Counted from the first letter of the stretch, positions 36,738 through 46,426 are shown. The stretch: 64,000 nucleotides of DNA from Rhizobium sp. WSM4643 (GCF_025152745.1 NZ_CP104040.1:1240001-1304000); one strand, 5' to 3'. Notes: generated from the sequence alone by a model not told the origin. Numbers and translations: made by a program.

Positions 36738-38240
36738 TCAGTGCTCTTCATATTGGATGAAGGAGGGATCGGCGAGATCGGCAAAGCGCGTGAATTCCGC
36801 CTGGAAGGCGAGCTTCACCGTGCCCGTCGGCCCGTGGCGCTGCTTGGCGATGATGACGTCGGCCGTGCCCTTCACCTTGTCGAACAGTGCCTCCCACTCC
36901 GGATATTTCGGATCGTGGATATCGCGCGGCTCCGAATTCTTGACGTAATATTCCTCACGGAACACGAAGAGTACGACGTCGGCATCCTGCTCGATCGAGC
37001 CGGATTCGCGAAGGTCGGACAGCTGCGGCCGTTTGTCGTCGCGGCTTTCGACCTGACGCGAGAGCTGCGACAGCGCGATGATCGGAACGTTGAGCTCCTT
37101 GCCGAGCGCCTTGAGGCCGGTGGTGATCTGGGTGATTTCCTGCACGCGGTTGTCGCTGGATTTGCCCGAGCCGGTCATCAGCTGAATGTAGTCGACGACA
37201 AGCACGTCGAGGCCGCGCTGGCGCTTCAGACGGCGCGCGCGGGCCGAAAGCTGGGCGATCGAGATACCGCCGGTCTGGTCGATATAGAGCGGCACCTTCT
37301 GCATCATCATCGAGCAGGCGACGAGCTTTTCGAAATCGGCATCGTTGATGTCGCCGCGGCGGATCTTCGAGGAGGAGACTTCCGTCTGCTCGGAGATGAT
37401 ACGGGTGGCGAGCTGTTCCGACGACATTTCGAGCGAATAGAAGCCGACAACGCCGCCGTTCTTCGCCTTTGTTGAGCCGTCCGCTTGAATGTCCGGCTCG
37501 TAGGCGGCGGCGATATTGTAGGCGATGTTTGTGGCAAGCGAGGTCTTGCCCATGCCGGGGCGTCCGGCAAGCACGATCAAGTCCGACCGCTGCAGGCCGC
37601 CCATCTTGGAATCCAGCGAATGGATGCCGGTGGAAATGCCGGAAAGCCCGCCGTCACGTTCCTTGGCGACGGCCGCCATGTCGATCGCCAGCGCAACCGC
37701 ATCGTTGAAGGCCTGGAAACCGCCATCGTAGCGGCCGTTTTCCGCCAGTTCGAAGAGGCGGCGTTCGGTATCCTCGATCTGCGACTGCGGCGGCATGTCG
37801 AGCGGCGCGTCATAAGCAATGTTGACGACGTCCTCGCCAATGGTGATCAGCGCCCGGCGCAGTGCCAGGTCGTAGATCGCCCGGCCGTAATCCTCGGCAT
37901 TGATGACGGTGACGGCATTGCTGACGAGGCTCGCCAGATATTGCGAAACCGTCATGTCGCCGACCTTCTCGTCGGCCTTCAGGAAGGTCTTGATCGTCAC
38001 CGGATTGGCGATCTTGCCCATGCGGATGATATCGCCGGCAACCTCGAAGATCTTCCGGTGCAGCGGTTCATAGAGATGGATCGGCTTCAGGAAGTCCGAC
38101 ACCCGGTAATAGGCGTCGTTGTTCATCAGGATCGCACCCAGAAGCGCTTGCTCGGCTTCGATATTGTTGGGTGCTTCGCGATAATGCTGCTCCGCCGGAG
38201 CAACGGCTGCAATCTTTCGAGCGGCGTCGTTCATCATCAT
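36738..38240 (-). CDS. dnaB: Replicative DNA helicase
   Basis: A 500-residue hexameric helicase that unwinds DNA at the replication fork. The N-terminal primase-interaction domain (about 25-130, NNIEAEQALLGAIL) precedes a RecA-like motor with Walker A LAGRPGMGKTSLA, Walker B LDVLVVDYIQLM, and QLSRQVESRDDKRPQLSDLRESG. The start is one of three consecutive ATG codons (38240, 38237, 38234). A 20 bp near-perfect palindrome lies 21-40 bases upstream. It belongs to the rpsF-rpsR-DUF2232-rplI-dnaB-alr gene order. Confidence 0.97.
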   Translation of the reverse strand: MMMNDAARKIAAVAPAEQHYREAPNNIEAEQALLGAILMNNDAYYRVSDFLKPIHLYEPLHRKIFEVAGDIIRMGKIANPVTIKTFLKADEKVGDMTVSQYLASLVSNAVTVINAEDYGRAIYDLALRRALITIGEDVVNIAYDAPLDMPPQSQIEDTERRLFELAENGRYDGGFQAFNDAVALAIDMAAVAKERDGGLSGISTGIHSLDSKMGGLQRSDLIVLAGRPGMGKTSLATNIAYNIAAAYEPDIQADGSTKAKNGGVVGFYSLEMSSEQLATRIISEQTEVSSSKIRRGDINDADFEKLVACSMMMQKVPLYIDQTGGISIAQLSARARRLKRQRGLDVLVVDYIQLMTGSGKSSDNRVQEITQITTGLKALGKELNVPIIALSQLSRQVESRDDKRPQLSDLRESGSIEQDADVVLFVFREEYYVKNSEPRDIHDPKYPEWEALFDKVKGTADVIIAKQRHGPTGTVKLAFQAEFTRFADLADPSFIQYEEH

Positions 38241-38606
38241 CCGTTCTGTCTTTTTCCAGCTCCGGAGTTGCAATTCCGGACGCGAAAATCAAGAGGCTAC
38301 GAAAGGAGCGGGGGCTCGCTTCGCCTAAATCCTGAACGCTGTGCACGTTGTTCGACTTCTCCACAGTCTTGGGCGACACAAAGGAGAAATACTGGCAGTG
38401 TCACCCGCACGACACGGTATGGCGGCGACTCAGCCCATCCGTTTCGGAGAATGTTATTTTAGCGTGATGCGATAAGGCACGCAGCAAAAACATCCGGAAA
38501 ATCCCCTTAAAAAAGCGACCCGATCAGCTGCTCATATCGAAGGGGTGAAAACGAAAAAGCCCGGCGCGGTGGCCGGGCTTTCCTCTCGCGGATCGCTCCG
38601 GCGAAA
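38241..38606. promoter_or_regulatory. dnaB upstream region with 20 bp palindrome
   Basis: This 366 bp gap holds the rplI terminator (38553-38582) and presumably the dnaB promoter, which I could not place with confidence. At 38261-38280, TCCGGAGTTGCAATTCCGGA is an inverted repeat with only one mismatched pair. It could be a protein-binding operator or a hairpin in the dnaB leader. No small gene is apparent. Confidence 0.45.
38553..38582 (-). terminator. Rho-independent terminator of rplI
   Basis: On the minus strand GAAAGCCCGGC-CACC-GCGCCGGGCTTTTT forms a strong GC stem with a U tract, 25 bp after the rplI stop. Confidence 0.88.
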
Positions 38607-39185
38607 TTATGCTTCGTCTTCGTCGACGCCGTCAGCTTCCGGATCGAAGAAGTCTTCCGGACGCAGCGCGTCTTCGTCGACGCCGTAGATCGCGTCGACC
38701 GAGGTGAGTTCTTCGCCCTTGGACTGGCGCTCCGCTTCTTCGGCAGAACGGGCAACGTTCAGCTCGACGTGGATTTCGACTTCGGCATGCAGCTGCAGCT
38801 CGACCTTGTGCAAGCCGATCGACTTGATCGGCGTGTTGAGATGAACCTGGTTGCGGCCGATGTTGAAGCCTTCGGCGCCGAGAATCTCGACGACGTCACG
38901 GGCAGCAACCGAACCGTAGAGCTGGCCGGTCTCGCCGGCGGAACGCACGACGATGAAGGACTTGCCGTCGAGAACGTCGGCGATCTTCTGGGCTTCCGAT
39001 TTGCGCTCGAGGTTGCGGGCTTCGAGCGTCGCGCGCTCGGCTTCGAAGCGGGTCTTGTTGGCGGCGTTGGCGCGCAGCGCCTTGCCGAGCGGCAGCAGGT
39101 AGTTACGGGCAAAGCCGTCGCGAACCTTTACGGTTTCGCCCATCTGGCCGAGCTTGGAGATGCGTTCGAGAAGGATGACTTCCAT
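38607..39185 (-). CDS. rplI: 50S ribosomal protein L9
   Basis: A 192-residue ribosomal protein that binds 23S rRNA near the L1 stalk. The N-terminal rRNA-binding part ([21 protein letters not shown], then [15 protein letters not shown]) is canonical, followed by the long helix and C-terminal domain. It is longer than E. coli L9 (149) because of an acidic C-terminal extension ([22 protein letters not shown]), common in rhizobia. The ATG at 39185 follows GAAAGGAAA. It is followed by an intrinsic terminator. Confidence 0.97.
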   Translation of the reverse strand: MEVILLERISKLGQMGETVKVRDGFARNYLLPLGKALRANAANKTRFEAERATLEARNLERKSEAQKIADVLDGKSFIVVRSAGETGQLYGSVAARDVVEILGAEGFNIGRNQVHLNTPIKSIGLHKVELQLHAEVEIHVELNVARSAEEAERQSKGEELTSVDAIYGVDEDALRPEDFFDPEADGVDEDEA

Positions 39186-39207
39186 TTTCTTTTTCCTTTC
39201 TTGTGTC

Positions 39208-40194
39208 TCAGATTTTCGTATCGGATTGGTTAGGGGCATCAGCATCTTTCGTCGGGGTCAGCGCGATCGCCTTCCGCGTATCGCTGAGACCGAGGACGAG
39301 GATGAGGAGAGCTGGCAGCAGCATGAGCATCGAGGCCAGGTAGCTGAGGATGAGAGCCGGTATGCGCCAGTCCTTGCCGCGCGTGCGGAAATGCAGCGAG
39401 GCGAAACCGGAGAGCATGAAGCCGGCGCCGAAGGTGCCGATCAAGGTCGCACCGACCAGCGCCGGAACGCCGCCGAAAAAGCAGGCGGCAAGCCCGGCCA
39501 GGAAGATGAAGATCGAGTTGCGGTTCATCCGCAGCGACGAGGGAATGTCCTCGCGCGGACGAAGGCCGCGGCCGGACGCGGCAACGATGCGCACGGCGAA
39601 ATAATAGGCGGCAAACAGCATGCTGACCCACATGCCGCCCTGCAGAGCCGGCAGCATCAGCAGGATTAGCGACTTGGTCTGTGCGGTCGCTGCCGGATCG
39701 GGCATGAATTCCGGCTGCTGCTGCTTGACCGAGGTGATCAGCAAGTCGACGATCGGATCGGTGATCTCAGGCCCGTAGCCGATGATCACACCGATGACGA
39801 TGACGGCGAGCGTCACCAGCCCGCAGAGATGCAGCAGGATATCGGAGAGCGGATACCAGGCAAGCAGATGGTCGGGGCCGCCGAGTTCGGAGGCCGGACG
39901 CGCCAGATTGGCGAGATGGCTGAGCCAACCGGCCGGCAGAAGCGTCACCAGCGTCATGATCAGCGCGAAGGACGGCGAGATCAAGATCGCGCCGAGTGCT
40001 GCAGCGGTGACGACGGCCGAGACCGCGGCGGCATTGCCCCAGCCGAGCCCGACGATCAGGATCGGCAGCGCCGATGCCGTATAGAGGAGCGCGCTGAAAA
40101 ACGACGGCTGCATGCTCGCGCCCAGCACCAGCAGGGCGGCGGTCAATCCGGCGAGTGCGCCGATCAGCAGCGTTCTAATGTTCGGTCGTTTCAA
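39208..40194 (-). CDS. DUF2232 membrane protein
   Basis: A 328-residue inner-membrane protein with about eight hydrophobic segments, of the DUF2232 / YybS-like group often found between rpsR and rplI. Its role is unknown; the YybS group has been compared to energy-coupling or S-component-like proteins. Starts with a TTG at 40194 ([16 protein letters not shown]), with AGGA about nine bases upstream; no in-frame ATG precedes it. It ends 22 bp before rplI, so these two are cotranscribed. Confidence 0.9.
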   Translation of the reverse strand: MKRPNIRTLLIGALAGLTAALLVLGASMQPSFFSALLYTASALPILIVGLGWGNAAAVSAVVTAAALGAILISPSFALIMTLVTLLPAGWLSHLANLARPASELGGPDHLLAWYPLSDILLHLCGLVTLAVIVIGVIIGYGPEITDPIVDLLITSVKQQQPEFMPDPAATAQTKSLILLMLPALQGGMWVSMLFAAYYFAVRIVAASGRGLRPREDIPSSLRMNRNSIFIFLAGLAACFFGGVPALVGATLIGTFGAGFMLSGFASLHFRTRGKDWRIPALILSYLASMLMLLPALLILVLGLSDTRKAIALTPTKDADAPNQSDTKI

Positions 40195-40304
40195 GGTCGC
40201 TGTCCTGCTTCATCAAGCAGTTAGAGGATGTTGCTGAATCAAATTCAGAAACGTCTCAACATGGGTTTTAAGAGTTCCGATCCGCGCCCATCGCGGAAGG
40301 GAGA

Positions 40305-40328
40305 AGGGAAGGCACGAATGCCTTCCCT
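40305..40328 (-). terminator. Rho-independent-type hairpin after rpsR
   Basis: AGGGAAGGCA-CGAA-TGCCTTCCCT is a perfect 10 bp stem with a tetraloop, 22 bp after the rpsR stop. On the minus strand it is followed by TCTCCCTTCC, a weak U tract, so partial read-through into the DUF2232 gene is possible. Confidence 0.65.
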
Positions 40329-40350
40329 CAAAGGTGTGGGCGTCGACCGA

Positions 40351-40599
40351 TTAGGCGACGACGTAGGGCAGCAGGCCGAGGAAACGGGCGCGCTTGATCG
40401 CCTGGGCGAGTTCGCGCTGCTTCTTCTGGGAAACGGCCGTGATGCGGGACGGGACGATCTTGCCGCGCTCGGAAATGTAGCGCTGCAGCAGGCGGACGTC
40501 CTTATAGTCGATCCGCGGCGCGTTGGCGCCGGAGAACGGGCAGGTCTTGCGGCGGCGATGGAACGGGCGGCGGACCGGAGCGGAGGAAGTTTCAGACAT
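40351..40599 (-). CDS. rpsR: 30S ribosomal protein S18
   Basis: An 82-residue ribosomal protein that pairs with S6 on the 30S platform. [20 protein letters not shown] and [20 protein letters not shown] are the conserved core. The start ATG at 40599 lies 15 bp after the rpsF stop, so the two are a coupled S6-S18 operon, which in many bacteria is autoregulated by the S6:S18 complex; I could not identify the RNA motif here. Confidence 0.97.
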   Translation of the reverse strand: MSETSSAPVRRPFHRRRKTCPFSGANAPRIDYKDVRLLQRYISERGKIVPSRITAVSQKKQRELAQAIKRARFLGLLPYVVA

Positions 40600-40613
40600 A
40601 TCTCAGATCTCCC

Positions 40614-41081
40614 TTATACGCGATCTTCGCGCGGACGGCGCGGACGGTCGTCACGGTCGCCGAAGCCACCTTCACGCGGCGGACGCGGACCGCGGTCACG
40701 ATCGCCGAAGCCGCCTTCACGCGGGCCACGGCCGCCTTCACGCGGACGGTCGTCACGGTCGCGCTTCTGCATCATGGCAGACGGACCTTCTTCATGCTTC
40801 TCGACGGCGATCGTCATGTAGCGAAGAACGTCTTCGCTGATGCGCATCTGACGTTCCATTTCCTGGACGGCAGCAGCCGGTGCATCGATGTCCATAAGGG
40901 CGTAGTGCGCCTTGCGGTTCTTCTTGATGCGGTAGGTGAGGGACTTGAGGCCCCAGTTCTCGATACGCCCGACTTTGCCGCCATTCGCTTCGATCACACC
41001 CTTGTACTGTTCTACGAGGGCATCGACCTGCTGAGCGGAAATATCCTGCCGGGCAAGGAATACATGTTCATAAAGAGCCAT
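40614..41081 (-). CDS. rpsF: 30S ribosomal protein S6 with RG-rich tail
   Basis: A 155-residue S6. The first about 100 residues are the conserved beta-alpha fold ([34 protein letters not shown]). The tail (about 108-155) is a repetitive Arg/Gly/Asp/Pro segment with two GGFGDRD units and several REGG or RPRE units, much longer than in E. coli. The ATG at 41081 follows AAAGGC. Upstream lies a candidate promoter. Together with rpsR it forms the S6-S18 operon. Confidence 0.95.
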   Translation of the reverse strand: MALYEHVFLARQDISAQQVDALVEQYKGVIEANGGKVGRIENWGLKSLTYRIKKNRKAHYALMDIDAPAAAVQEMERQMRISEDVLRYMTIAVEKHEEGPSAMMQKRDRDDRPREGGRGPREGGFGDRDRGPRPPREGGFGDRDDRPRRPREDRV

Positions 41082-41347
41082 GACAGCTTTGCCTTTCTTG
41101 CGTTTGGTTCAACCCGATATTCGGCGGCTAAGCCTCAACGACTGCTCCTGATTGGGCGGACCCAGGCAAGAAAGCGTTTCCGAGACGGTCGAGAGCGGAG
41201 ACACGGGAGGCTGGAACGCTTCCGTTCCGAACGATTTCCATGAGGAAACCGGCCCTCCGTTCAGCCACCAGCCAGAAGACCGGGTTAACGAACAGGGCGG
41301 CTTATACGGATTTTTTGGGCAAAGGCAAGCGCAATCGGACACCCGAA
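41082..41347 (-). promoter_or_regulatory. rpsF promoter and leader region
   Basis: No gene is present. On the minus strand TTGCCT (41323-41328) and TATAAG (41301-41306) are separated by 16 bp and would give a leader of about 210 nt upstream of rpsF. This long leader could hold an S6:S18-responsive structure, but I could not recognise one. Confidence 0.4.
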
Positions 41348-41375
41348 CCCGATGCCGGCCATGGTCGGCATCGGG
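41348..41375 (-). terminator. Hairpin after the aldo/keto reductase gene
   Basis: CCCGATGCCG and CGGCATCGGG flank a short centre (GCCATGGT), forming a strong hairpin 20 bp after the aldo/keto reductase stop. On the minus strand the tail is TTCGGGTGT, so the U tract is poor. Confidence 0.6.
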
Positions 41376-41395
41376 CAGGCGCCAAACAAATAGGA

Positions 41396-42439
41396 TCAAA
41401 GCGTCAGCGGATACTGCCGGTGCACCTTGGCGATTTCCGCCAGGATCTCGTTCGAAAGCGTAATGTCGGCCGCGCCGATATCGATTTTCAACTGCTCCAT
41501 CGATGTCGCACCGATGATGACCGAGGCCATGAAGGGACGTGACAGGCAGAAGGCGAGCGCCATGGCTGCCGGGTCGAGACCGTAGGTTGCCGCGATCTCA
41601 AGATAGGCTTTGGTCGCCGGCTCCTGAAGCGGCTGCAGACGGCCGCCGATATCGGGATTGATCGAACCGCGCGAACCCTTCGGCCTGCCGCCGTCGATAT
41701 ATTTGCCGGAGAGGATGCCGCCGGCGAGCGGCGAATAGGCGAGCAGCCCGACATCCTCGTGATGCGAGAGCTCGGCGAGATCGAGGTCGAAATGGCGGTA
41801 GAGCAGATTATATTCGTTCTGGACGCTGGCAACGCGCGGCAGGCTCTTCTGGTCGGAAAGCGTCAGGAATTTCTGTATGCCCCAGGTGGTTTCGTTGGAA
41901 AGGCCGATCGCGCGGATCTTGCCCTCCTTCACCAGCGCGCCGAACGTTTCCAGGATGTCGAGCATATTGGCGACGGCCTTGTCGCGATCCTGGTTGAAGG
42001 GATTGTAGCTCCAGTTCTGGCGGAAATGGAAATGGCCGCGGTTCGGCCAGTGGATCTGGTAGAGGTCGACGTAATCGGTCTTTAGCCGCGCCAGGCTGGC
42101 CTCGAGCGCCAGGCGGATATTTTTCGCATCGGCACCTTCGCCGCCGCGTATATAGTCGCGGCCGCGGCCTGCGACCTTGGTGGCGAGCACGATATCCCCA
42201 CGCTTGCCGGTCTTCTTGAACCAGCTGCCGATATAGTCTTCGGTCCAGCCCTGTGTCGCGGCCGAAACCGGGGTGGTTGGATAAAGCTCGGCCGTATCGA
42301 AGAAATTGACGCCCTTGTCGACGGCGTAGTCCATCTGCGCATGCGCATCGGCTTCGCTGTTCTGCGAGCCCCAGGTCATGGTGCCAAGGCAGATCTCTGA
42401 AACGGAAATCTCGGTGCGGCCTAGTGAATTGTACTTCAT
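41396..42439 (-). CDS. Aldo/keto reductase (Tas-like)
   Basis: A 347-residue NADPH-dependent oxidoreductase with a TIM-barrel fold. The catalytic pattern is visible: D and Y in NFFDTAELYPTTP, K in DIVLATKVAGRG and H in DLYQIHWPNRG. The opening MKYNSLGRTEISVSEICLGTMTWG is typical of the Tas / YghZ-like group. The natural substrate is unknown. The ATG at 42439 was chosen over a longer Arg/Ser-rich frame. It is divergent from fabD. Confidence 0.93.
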   Translation of the reverse strand: MKYNSLGRTEISVSEICLGTMTWGSQNSEADAHAQMDYAVDKGVNFFDTAELYPTTPVSAATQGWTEDYIGSWFKKTGKRGDIVLATKVAGRGRDYIRGGEGADAKNIRLALEASLARLKTDYVDLYQIHWPNRGHFHFRQNWSYNPFNQDRDKAVANMLDILETFGALVKEGKIRAIGLSNETTWGIQKFLTLSDQKSLPRVASVQNEYNLLYRHFDLDLAELSHHEDVGLLAYSPLAGGILSGKYIDGGRPKGSRGSINPDIGGRLQPLQEPATKAYLEIAATYGLDPAAMALAFCLSRPFMASVIIGATSMEQLKIDIGAADITLSNEILAEIAKVHRQYPLTL

Positions 42440-42653
42440 GGAAAAACCTTGGGAGAGAGGTGAAAGCCTTGGGGAGGTCCGGGCAAATCTAGGCTGGATT
42501 TGGCCGAGCGCAAGAGCAAAAACCGGGCCTTTGCGCCGGTGCGAAAGGCTTTGCGGAGAATGGGCCGCCACTTGACTCTGTCGGAAAGAATGTCAATTGG
42601 AGGCAAAACAGCCTTAAGGGGCGCAATCAGGGGCAGGAGCCAGGGACACGAGA

Positions 42654-43598
42654 ATGACCATTGCTTTCACTTTTCCCGGCCAGGGCAGTCAGGTCGTCGG
42701 CATGGGCAAGGATCTCGCCGAGAATTTTGCCGAAGCCCGAGCCGTCTTCGAAGAGGTCGATGAGGCGCTCGGTGAAAAGCTTTCGGACGTCATGTTCAAC
42801 GGTCCCGATGATAGGTTGACATTGACGGCGAACGCCCAGCCGGCGCTGATGGCCGTCTCGATCGCCGTTGTCCGCGTTCTGGAGGCCAAAGGGCTGGATC
42901 TGAAGTCGAAGGTCGCTTACGTCGCCGGCCACTCGCTCGGCGAATATTCGGCACTTTGCGCCGCCGGCACCTTTTCGCTCACCGATACCGCGCGGCTGCT
43001 GCGCATTCGCGGCAATGCCATGCAGGCGGCTGTTCCTGTCGGCGTCGGCGCCATGGCCGCGATCATCGGCCTCGAACATGCCGACGTCGTTGCCGTCTGC
43101 GAGGCAGCCACCGCTGTCGGCGCCTGCCAGATCGCCAACGATAATGGCGGTGGCCAGATCGTCATCTCGGGCGAGAAGGCAGCCGTCGAAAAGGCCGCCG
43201 GGCTTGCGACCGATAAGGGCGCCAAGCGTGCCATTCTGCTGCCGGTCTCCGCTCCGTTCCATTCGACACTGATGGCGCCGGCCGCCGACGCCATGCGTGA
43301 AGCGCTGGCAACGGTTTCGAAATCCGATCCCATCGTGCCCCTCATTGCAAATGTCCGTGCCGCTCCCGTGACCGGCGCCGACGAGATCGCCAGCCTCCTG
43401 GTCGAGCAGGTGACCGGTCAGGTCCGCTGGCGCGAGACGGTGGAGTGGTTCGCTGGAAATGGCGTCACGACGCTTTATGAAGTCGGTTCCGGCAAGGTAC
43501 TGACCGGCCTTGCCCGCCGCATCGACAAGACGATCAACGGCATCTCCGTCAACGGTCCGGCGGATATCGACGCGGCCGTCGCCGCCCTCATGGCCTGA
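42654..43598 (+). CDS. fabD: Malonyl-CoA-ACP transacylase
   Basis: A 314-residue enzyme that transfers malonyl from CoA to acyl carrier protein to start fatty-acid elongation. The nucleophile is Ser94 in AGHSLGEYSAL; the partner His is in SAPFHSTLM (near 203), and the N-terminal FPGQGSQ oxyanion loop is intact. The ATG at 42654 is preceded by GGGA at seven bases. It is the first gene of fabD-fabG-acpP-fabF, with fabG 30 bp downstream. Confidence 0.97.
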   Translation: MTIAFTFPGQGSQVVGMGKDLAENFAEARAVFEEVDEALGEKLSDVMFNGPDDRLTLTANAQPALMAVSIAVVRVLEAKGLDLKSKVAYVAGHSLGEYSALCAAGTFSLTDTARLLRIRGNAMQAAVPVGVGAMAAIIGLEHADVVAVCEAATAVGACQIANDNGGGQIVISGEKAAVEKAAGLATDKGAKRAILLPVSAPFHSTLMAPAADAMREALATVSKSDPIVPLIANVRAAPVTGADEIASLLVEQVTGQVRWRETVEWFAGNGVTTLYEVGSGKVLTGLARRIDKTINGISVNGPADIDAAVAALMA

Positions 43599-43628
43599 TT
43601 GGTATTGCCAGATATAAGGAACGTTTCC

Positions 43629-44366
43629 ATGCTCGATCTCTCCGGCCGCAAGGCTCTCGTCACAGGCGCATCGGGCGGTATTGGCGAGGAAATCGCCCGC
43701 CTTCTTCATAAGCAGGGCGCCATCGTCGGCCTGCACGGCACCCGTGTCGAGAAGCTGGAAGCGCTGGCGGCCGAGCTCGGCGAGCGTGTCAAGATCTTCC
43801 CGGCCAACCTCTCCGACCGCGATGAGGTCAAGGCGCTCGGCCAGAAGGCCGAGGCCGACCTTGAAGGCGTCGACATCCTCGTCAACAATGCCGGCATCAC
43901 CCGCGACGGCCTGTTCGTGCGCATGAGCGACGAGGACTGGGACAGCGTCCTCGAAGTGAACCTGACGGCGACCTTCCGCCTGACGCGCGAATTGACGCAT
44001 CCGATGATGCGCCGCCGCTATGGCCGCATCATCAACATCACCTCCATCGTCGGCGTCACCGGCAATCCGGGCCAGGCCAATTACTGCGCCTCCAAGGCCG
44101 GTATGATCGGCTTCACCAAGTCCCTGGCGCAGGAAATTGCCACCCGCAACGTGACGGTCAACTGCGTCGCGCCGGGCTTCATCGAGAGCGCCATGACCGG
44201 CAAGCTGAACGACAAGCAGAAGGAAGCGATCATGGGAGCGATCCCGATGAAGCGCATGGGCACGGGCGGCGAGGTCGCTTCGGCGGTTGCTTACCTCGCG
44301 TCCTCCGAGGCTGCCTATATGACCGGCCAGACACTGCACGTAAACGGCGGCATGGCGATGATCTGA
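43629..44366 (+). CDS. fabG: 3-oxoacyl-ACP reductase
   Basis: A 245-residue SDR enzyme that reduces 3-oxoacyl-ACP with NADPH in each elongation round. Cofactor motif TGASGGIG (residues 12-19), NNAG at residues 86-89, and the catalytic Ser/Tyr/Lys set with NYCASKAGMIGFTK. The ATG at 43629 follows AAGGAAC. It lies directly after fabD. A 286 bp gap with the presumed acpP promoter separates it from acpP. Confidence 0.97.
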   Translation: MLDLSGRKALVTGASGGIGEEIARLLHKQGAIVGLHGTRVEKLEALAAELGERVKIFPANLSDRDEVKALGQKAEADLEGVDILVNNAGITRDGLFVRMSDEDWDSVLEVNLTATFRLTRELTHPMMRRRYGRIINITSIVGVTGNPGQANYCASKAGMIGFTKSLAQEIATRNVTVNCVAPGFIESAMTGKLNDKQKEAIMGAIPMKRMGTGGEVASAVAYLASSEAAYMTGQTLHVNGGMAMI

Positions 44367-44652
44367 AACGACAAACCGCTGGCATGGGAATATTTCCGCC
44401 AATAGCATGTTGAGCAATCACGAACCGTTGATTTTCTGGCTTTGCGGCAGACTTAAAGCATGTTAAGCGGGCCATGACTGTGAACAGTCGTCCCGAGAAA
44501 GCAGACGGACCGGCGGGCTTTTTGCAAGCCTGGAACATCTCTGAAGCCGGGTAAACGAGTTTGCCGAGGATGTCTGAAAACATCGCAGGCTGAAACAGGG
44601 TAGGGGTGCCGCAACGGCATTCCGATCAGGACATAAGGTCGAGGAAACCGAC

Positions 44653-44889
44653 ATGAGCGATATCGCAGAACGCGTAAAGAAAATTGTTATTGATCATCTT
44701 GGCGTCGATGCCGACAAGGTCGTCGAGAGCGCCAGCTTTATCGACGATCTGGGCGCCGACTCGCTCGACACGGTCGAACTTGTCATGGCTTTCGAAGAAG
44801 AATTCGGCGTTGAAATTCCTGACGACGCTGCCGACTCGATCCTGACGGTTGGCGATGCCGTGAAGTTCATTGAGAAGGCCCAGGCCTGA
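44653..44889 (+). CDS. acpP: Acyl carrier protein
   Basis: A 78-residue acidic carrier protein. Ser37 in [10 protein letters not shown] is the site of 4'-phosphopantetheine attachment by AcpS. The helical four-bundle pattern and length are canonical for the constitutive AcpP. The ATG at 44653 follows GAGGAAA. The 286 bp upstream should contain a strong promoter; TTGATT (44428-44433) with CTTAAA 18 bp on is the only weak candidate I see. A terminator follows, so it is highly expressed on its own. Confidence 0.98.
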   Translation: MSDIAERVKKIVIDHLGVDADKVVESASFIDDLGADSLDTVELVMAFEEEFGVEIPDDAADSILTVGDAVKFIEKAQA

Positions 44890-44904
44890 TCCTGTGAAAT
44901 TGAG

Positions 44905-44937
44905 AAAGGGCGGGCCTGGAGTCCGCCCTTTTCTTTT
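44905..44937 (+). terminator. Rho-independent terminator of acpP
   Basis: AAAGGGCGG and CCGCCCTTT form a stem with a 9-base loop followed by TTTCTTTT, 16 bp after the acpP stop codon. Confidence 0.88.
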
Positions 44938-44982
44938 CGGCATATTTCTCCATAGAACATAAGAGACGGGGGAAAGCACGCG

Positions 44983-46245
44983 ATGAGACGTGTCGTCATC
45001 ACCGGTACCGGCATGGTATCACCCTTGGGATGCGGAACAGAGGTGACGTGGTCGCGGCTGCTTGCCGGCCAGAACGGCGCCCGCCTCGTCACCGAATTCG
45101 AGGTCGATGACCTTCCCGCCAAGATCGCCTGCCGTATCCCTGTCGGTGACGGCACCGACGGCACCTTCAATGTCGATCAGTGGATGGAGCCGAAGGAGCA
45201 ACGCAAGGTCGATCCCTTCATCATCTACGGCATGGCCGCCGCCGACATGGCGCTCGCCGATGCCGGCTGGCATCCCGAAACCGATGAGGACCAGATCGCC
45301 ACCGGTGTGCTGATCGGCTCCGGCATCGGCGGCATCGAAGGCATTGTCGAGGCGGGTTATACCCTGCGCGACAAAGGCCCGCGCCGCATATCACCCTTCT
45401 TCATTCCTGGCCGCCTGATCAACCTCGTCTCCGGCCAGGTCTCGATCCGCCACAAGCTGCGCGGACCCAATCATTCGGTCGTCACCGCCTGCTCGACGGG
45501 TGCGCATGCGATCGGCGATGCCGCGCGGATGATCGCGCTCGGCGACGCCGACGTCATGGTCGCCGGCGGCACGGAATCCCCGGTCAGCCGCATTTCGCTG
45601 GCAGGTTTTGCCGCCTGCAAGGCGCTGTCGACCCAGCATAACGACGACCCGAAAAAAGCGTCGCGTCCTTATGACCGCGACCGCGACGGCTTCGTCATGG
45701 GCGAGGGCGCCGGCATTGTCGTGCTCGAAGAACTGGAGCACGCCAAGGCGCGGGGCGCCAGGATCTATGCCGAAGTCGTCGGCTACGGCCTGTCGGGCGA
45801 TGCCTATCACATCACCGCACCCTCCGAAGACGGCGAGGGTGCTGGCCGCTGCATGGCGATGGCGCTGAAGCGCGCCGGGCTGACGCCGGCCGATATCGAT
45901 TACATCAACGCCCACGGTACCTCGACCATGGCCGATACGATCGAACTCGGCGCCGTCGAGCGGCTGGTCGGCAATGCGGCGTCGAAGATCTCGATGTCCT
46001 CGACCAAGTCGGCGACAGGACATCTTCTCGGTGCTGCCGGCGCCATCGAGGCAATCTTCACCACGCTCGCCATCCGCGACAATATCGCGCCGCCGACGCT
46101 CAACCTTGACAATCCCGAACGTGAGACGGCGATTGATCTTGTTCCGCACAAGGCTCGTGAACGAGACATCAATGTGGCGCTGTCCAACTCGTTCGGATTC
46201 GGCGGCACGAACGCGTCTCTCGTGCTGCGCCGTTACGCGCAATAA
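44983..46245 (+). CDS. fabF: Beta-ketoacyl-ACP synthase II
   Basis: A 420-residue condensing enzyme that extends acyl-ACP with malonyl-ACP. The active-site Cys170 is in VVTACSTGAHAI; the two catalytic His residues are in NAHGTST (near 310) and SATGHLLGAAG (near 346). The C-terminal SNSFGFGGTNASLVL is canonical. The ATG at 44983 follows GACGGGGGAAAGC. It completes the fabD-fabG-acpP-fabF cluster, and mltG begins 181 bp downstream. Confidence 0.97.
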   Translation: MRRVVITGTGMVSPLGCGTEVTWSRLLAGQNGARLVTEFEVDDLPAKIACRIPVGDGTDGTFNVDQWMEPKEQRKVDPFIIYGMAAADMALADAGWHPETDEDQIATGVLIGSGIGGIEGIVEAGYTLRDKGPRRISPFFIPGRLINLVSGQVSIRHKLRGPNHSVVTACSTGAHAIGDAARMIALGDADVMVAGGTESPVSRISLAGFAACKALSTQHNDDPKKASRPYDRDRDGFVMGEGAGIVVLEELEHAKARGARIYAEVVGYGLSGDAYHITAPSEDGEGAGRCMAMALKRAGLTPADIDYINAHGTSTMADTIELGAVERLVGNAASKISMSSTKSATGHLLGAAGAIEAIFTTLAIRDNIAPPTLNLDNPERETAIDLVPHKARERDINVALSNSFGFGGTNASLVLRRYAQ

Positions 46246-46381
46246 AAGCCCTGTGCGGTGTAGCGGGTCTCCCTTACATCGCAAACCGGCCGTCCCCTAT
46301 CTTGCGTAGGAGGGCGTGCGAAAGCATAACGACCGGCAACGGCGTCGTTGAACGGCGGCAGAACCTGCTTTTGCCGCATTG

Positions 46382-46399
46382 CTTCGCGAAATAGCGAAG
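46382..46399. other. Short stem-loop upstream of mltG
   Basis: CTTCGC-GAAATA-GCGAAG is a 6 bp stem with a 6-base loop, 27 bp before the mltG start. It may influence mltG translation. Confidence 0.35.
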
Positions 46400-46426
46400 T
46401 GAGGGTCAAGTTTTAGAGGATTGCCG

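Noticed and set aside
38068..38379. Minus-strand 103-codon frame overlapping the dnaB start
   Set aside because: Two thirds overlap dnaB in another frame and no ribosome-binding site is present.
42627..44417. Open antisense frame of about 600 codons opposite fabD and fabG
   Set aside because: fabD and fabG are certain; the antisense product is low in hydrophobic order and has no motif.
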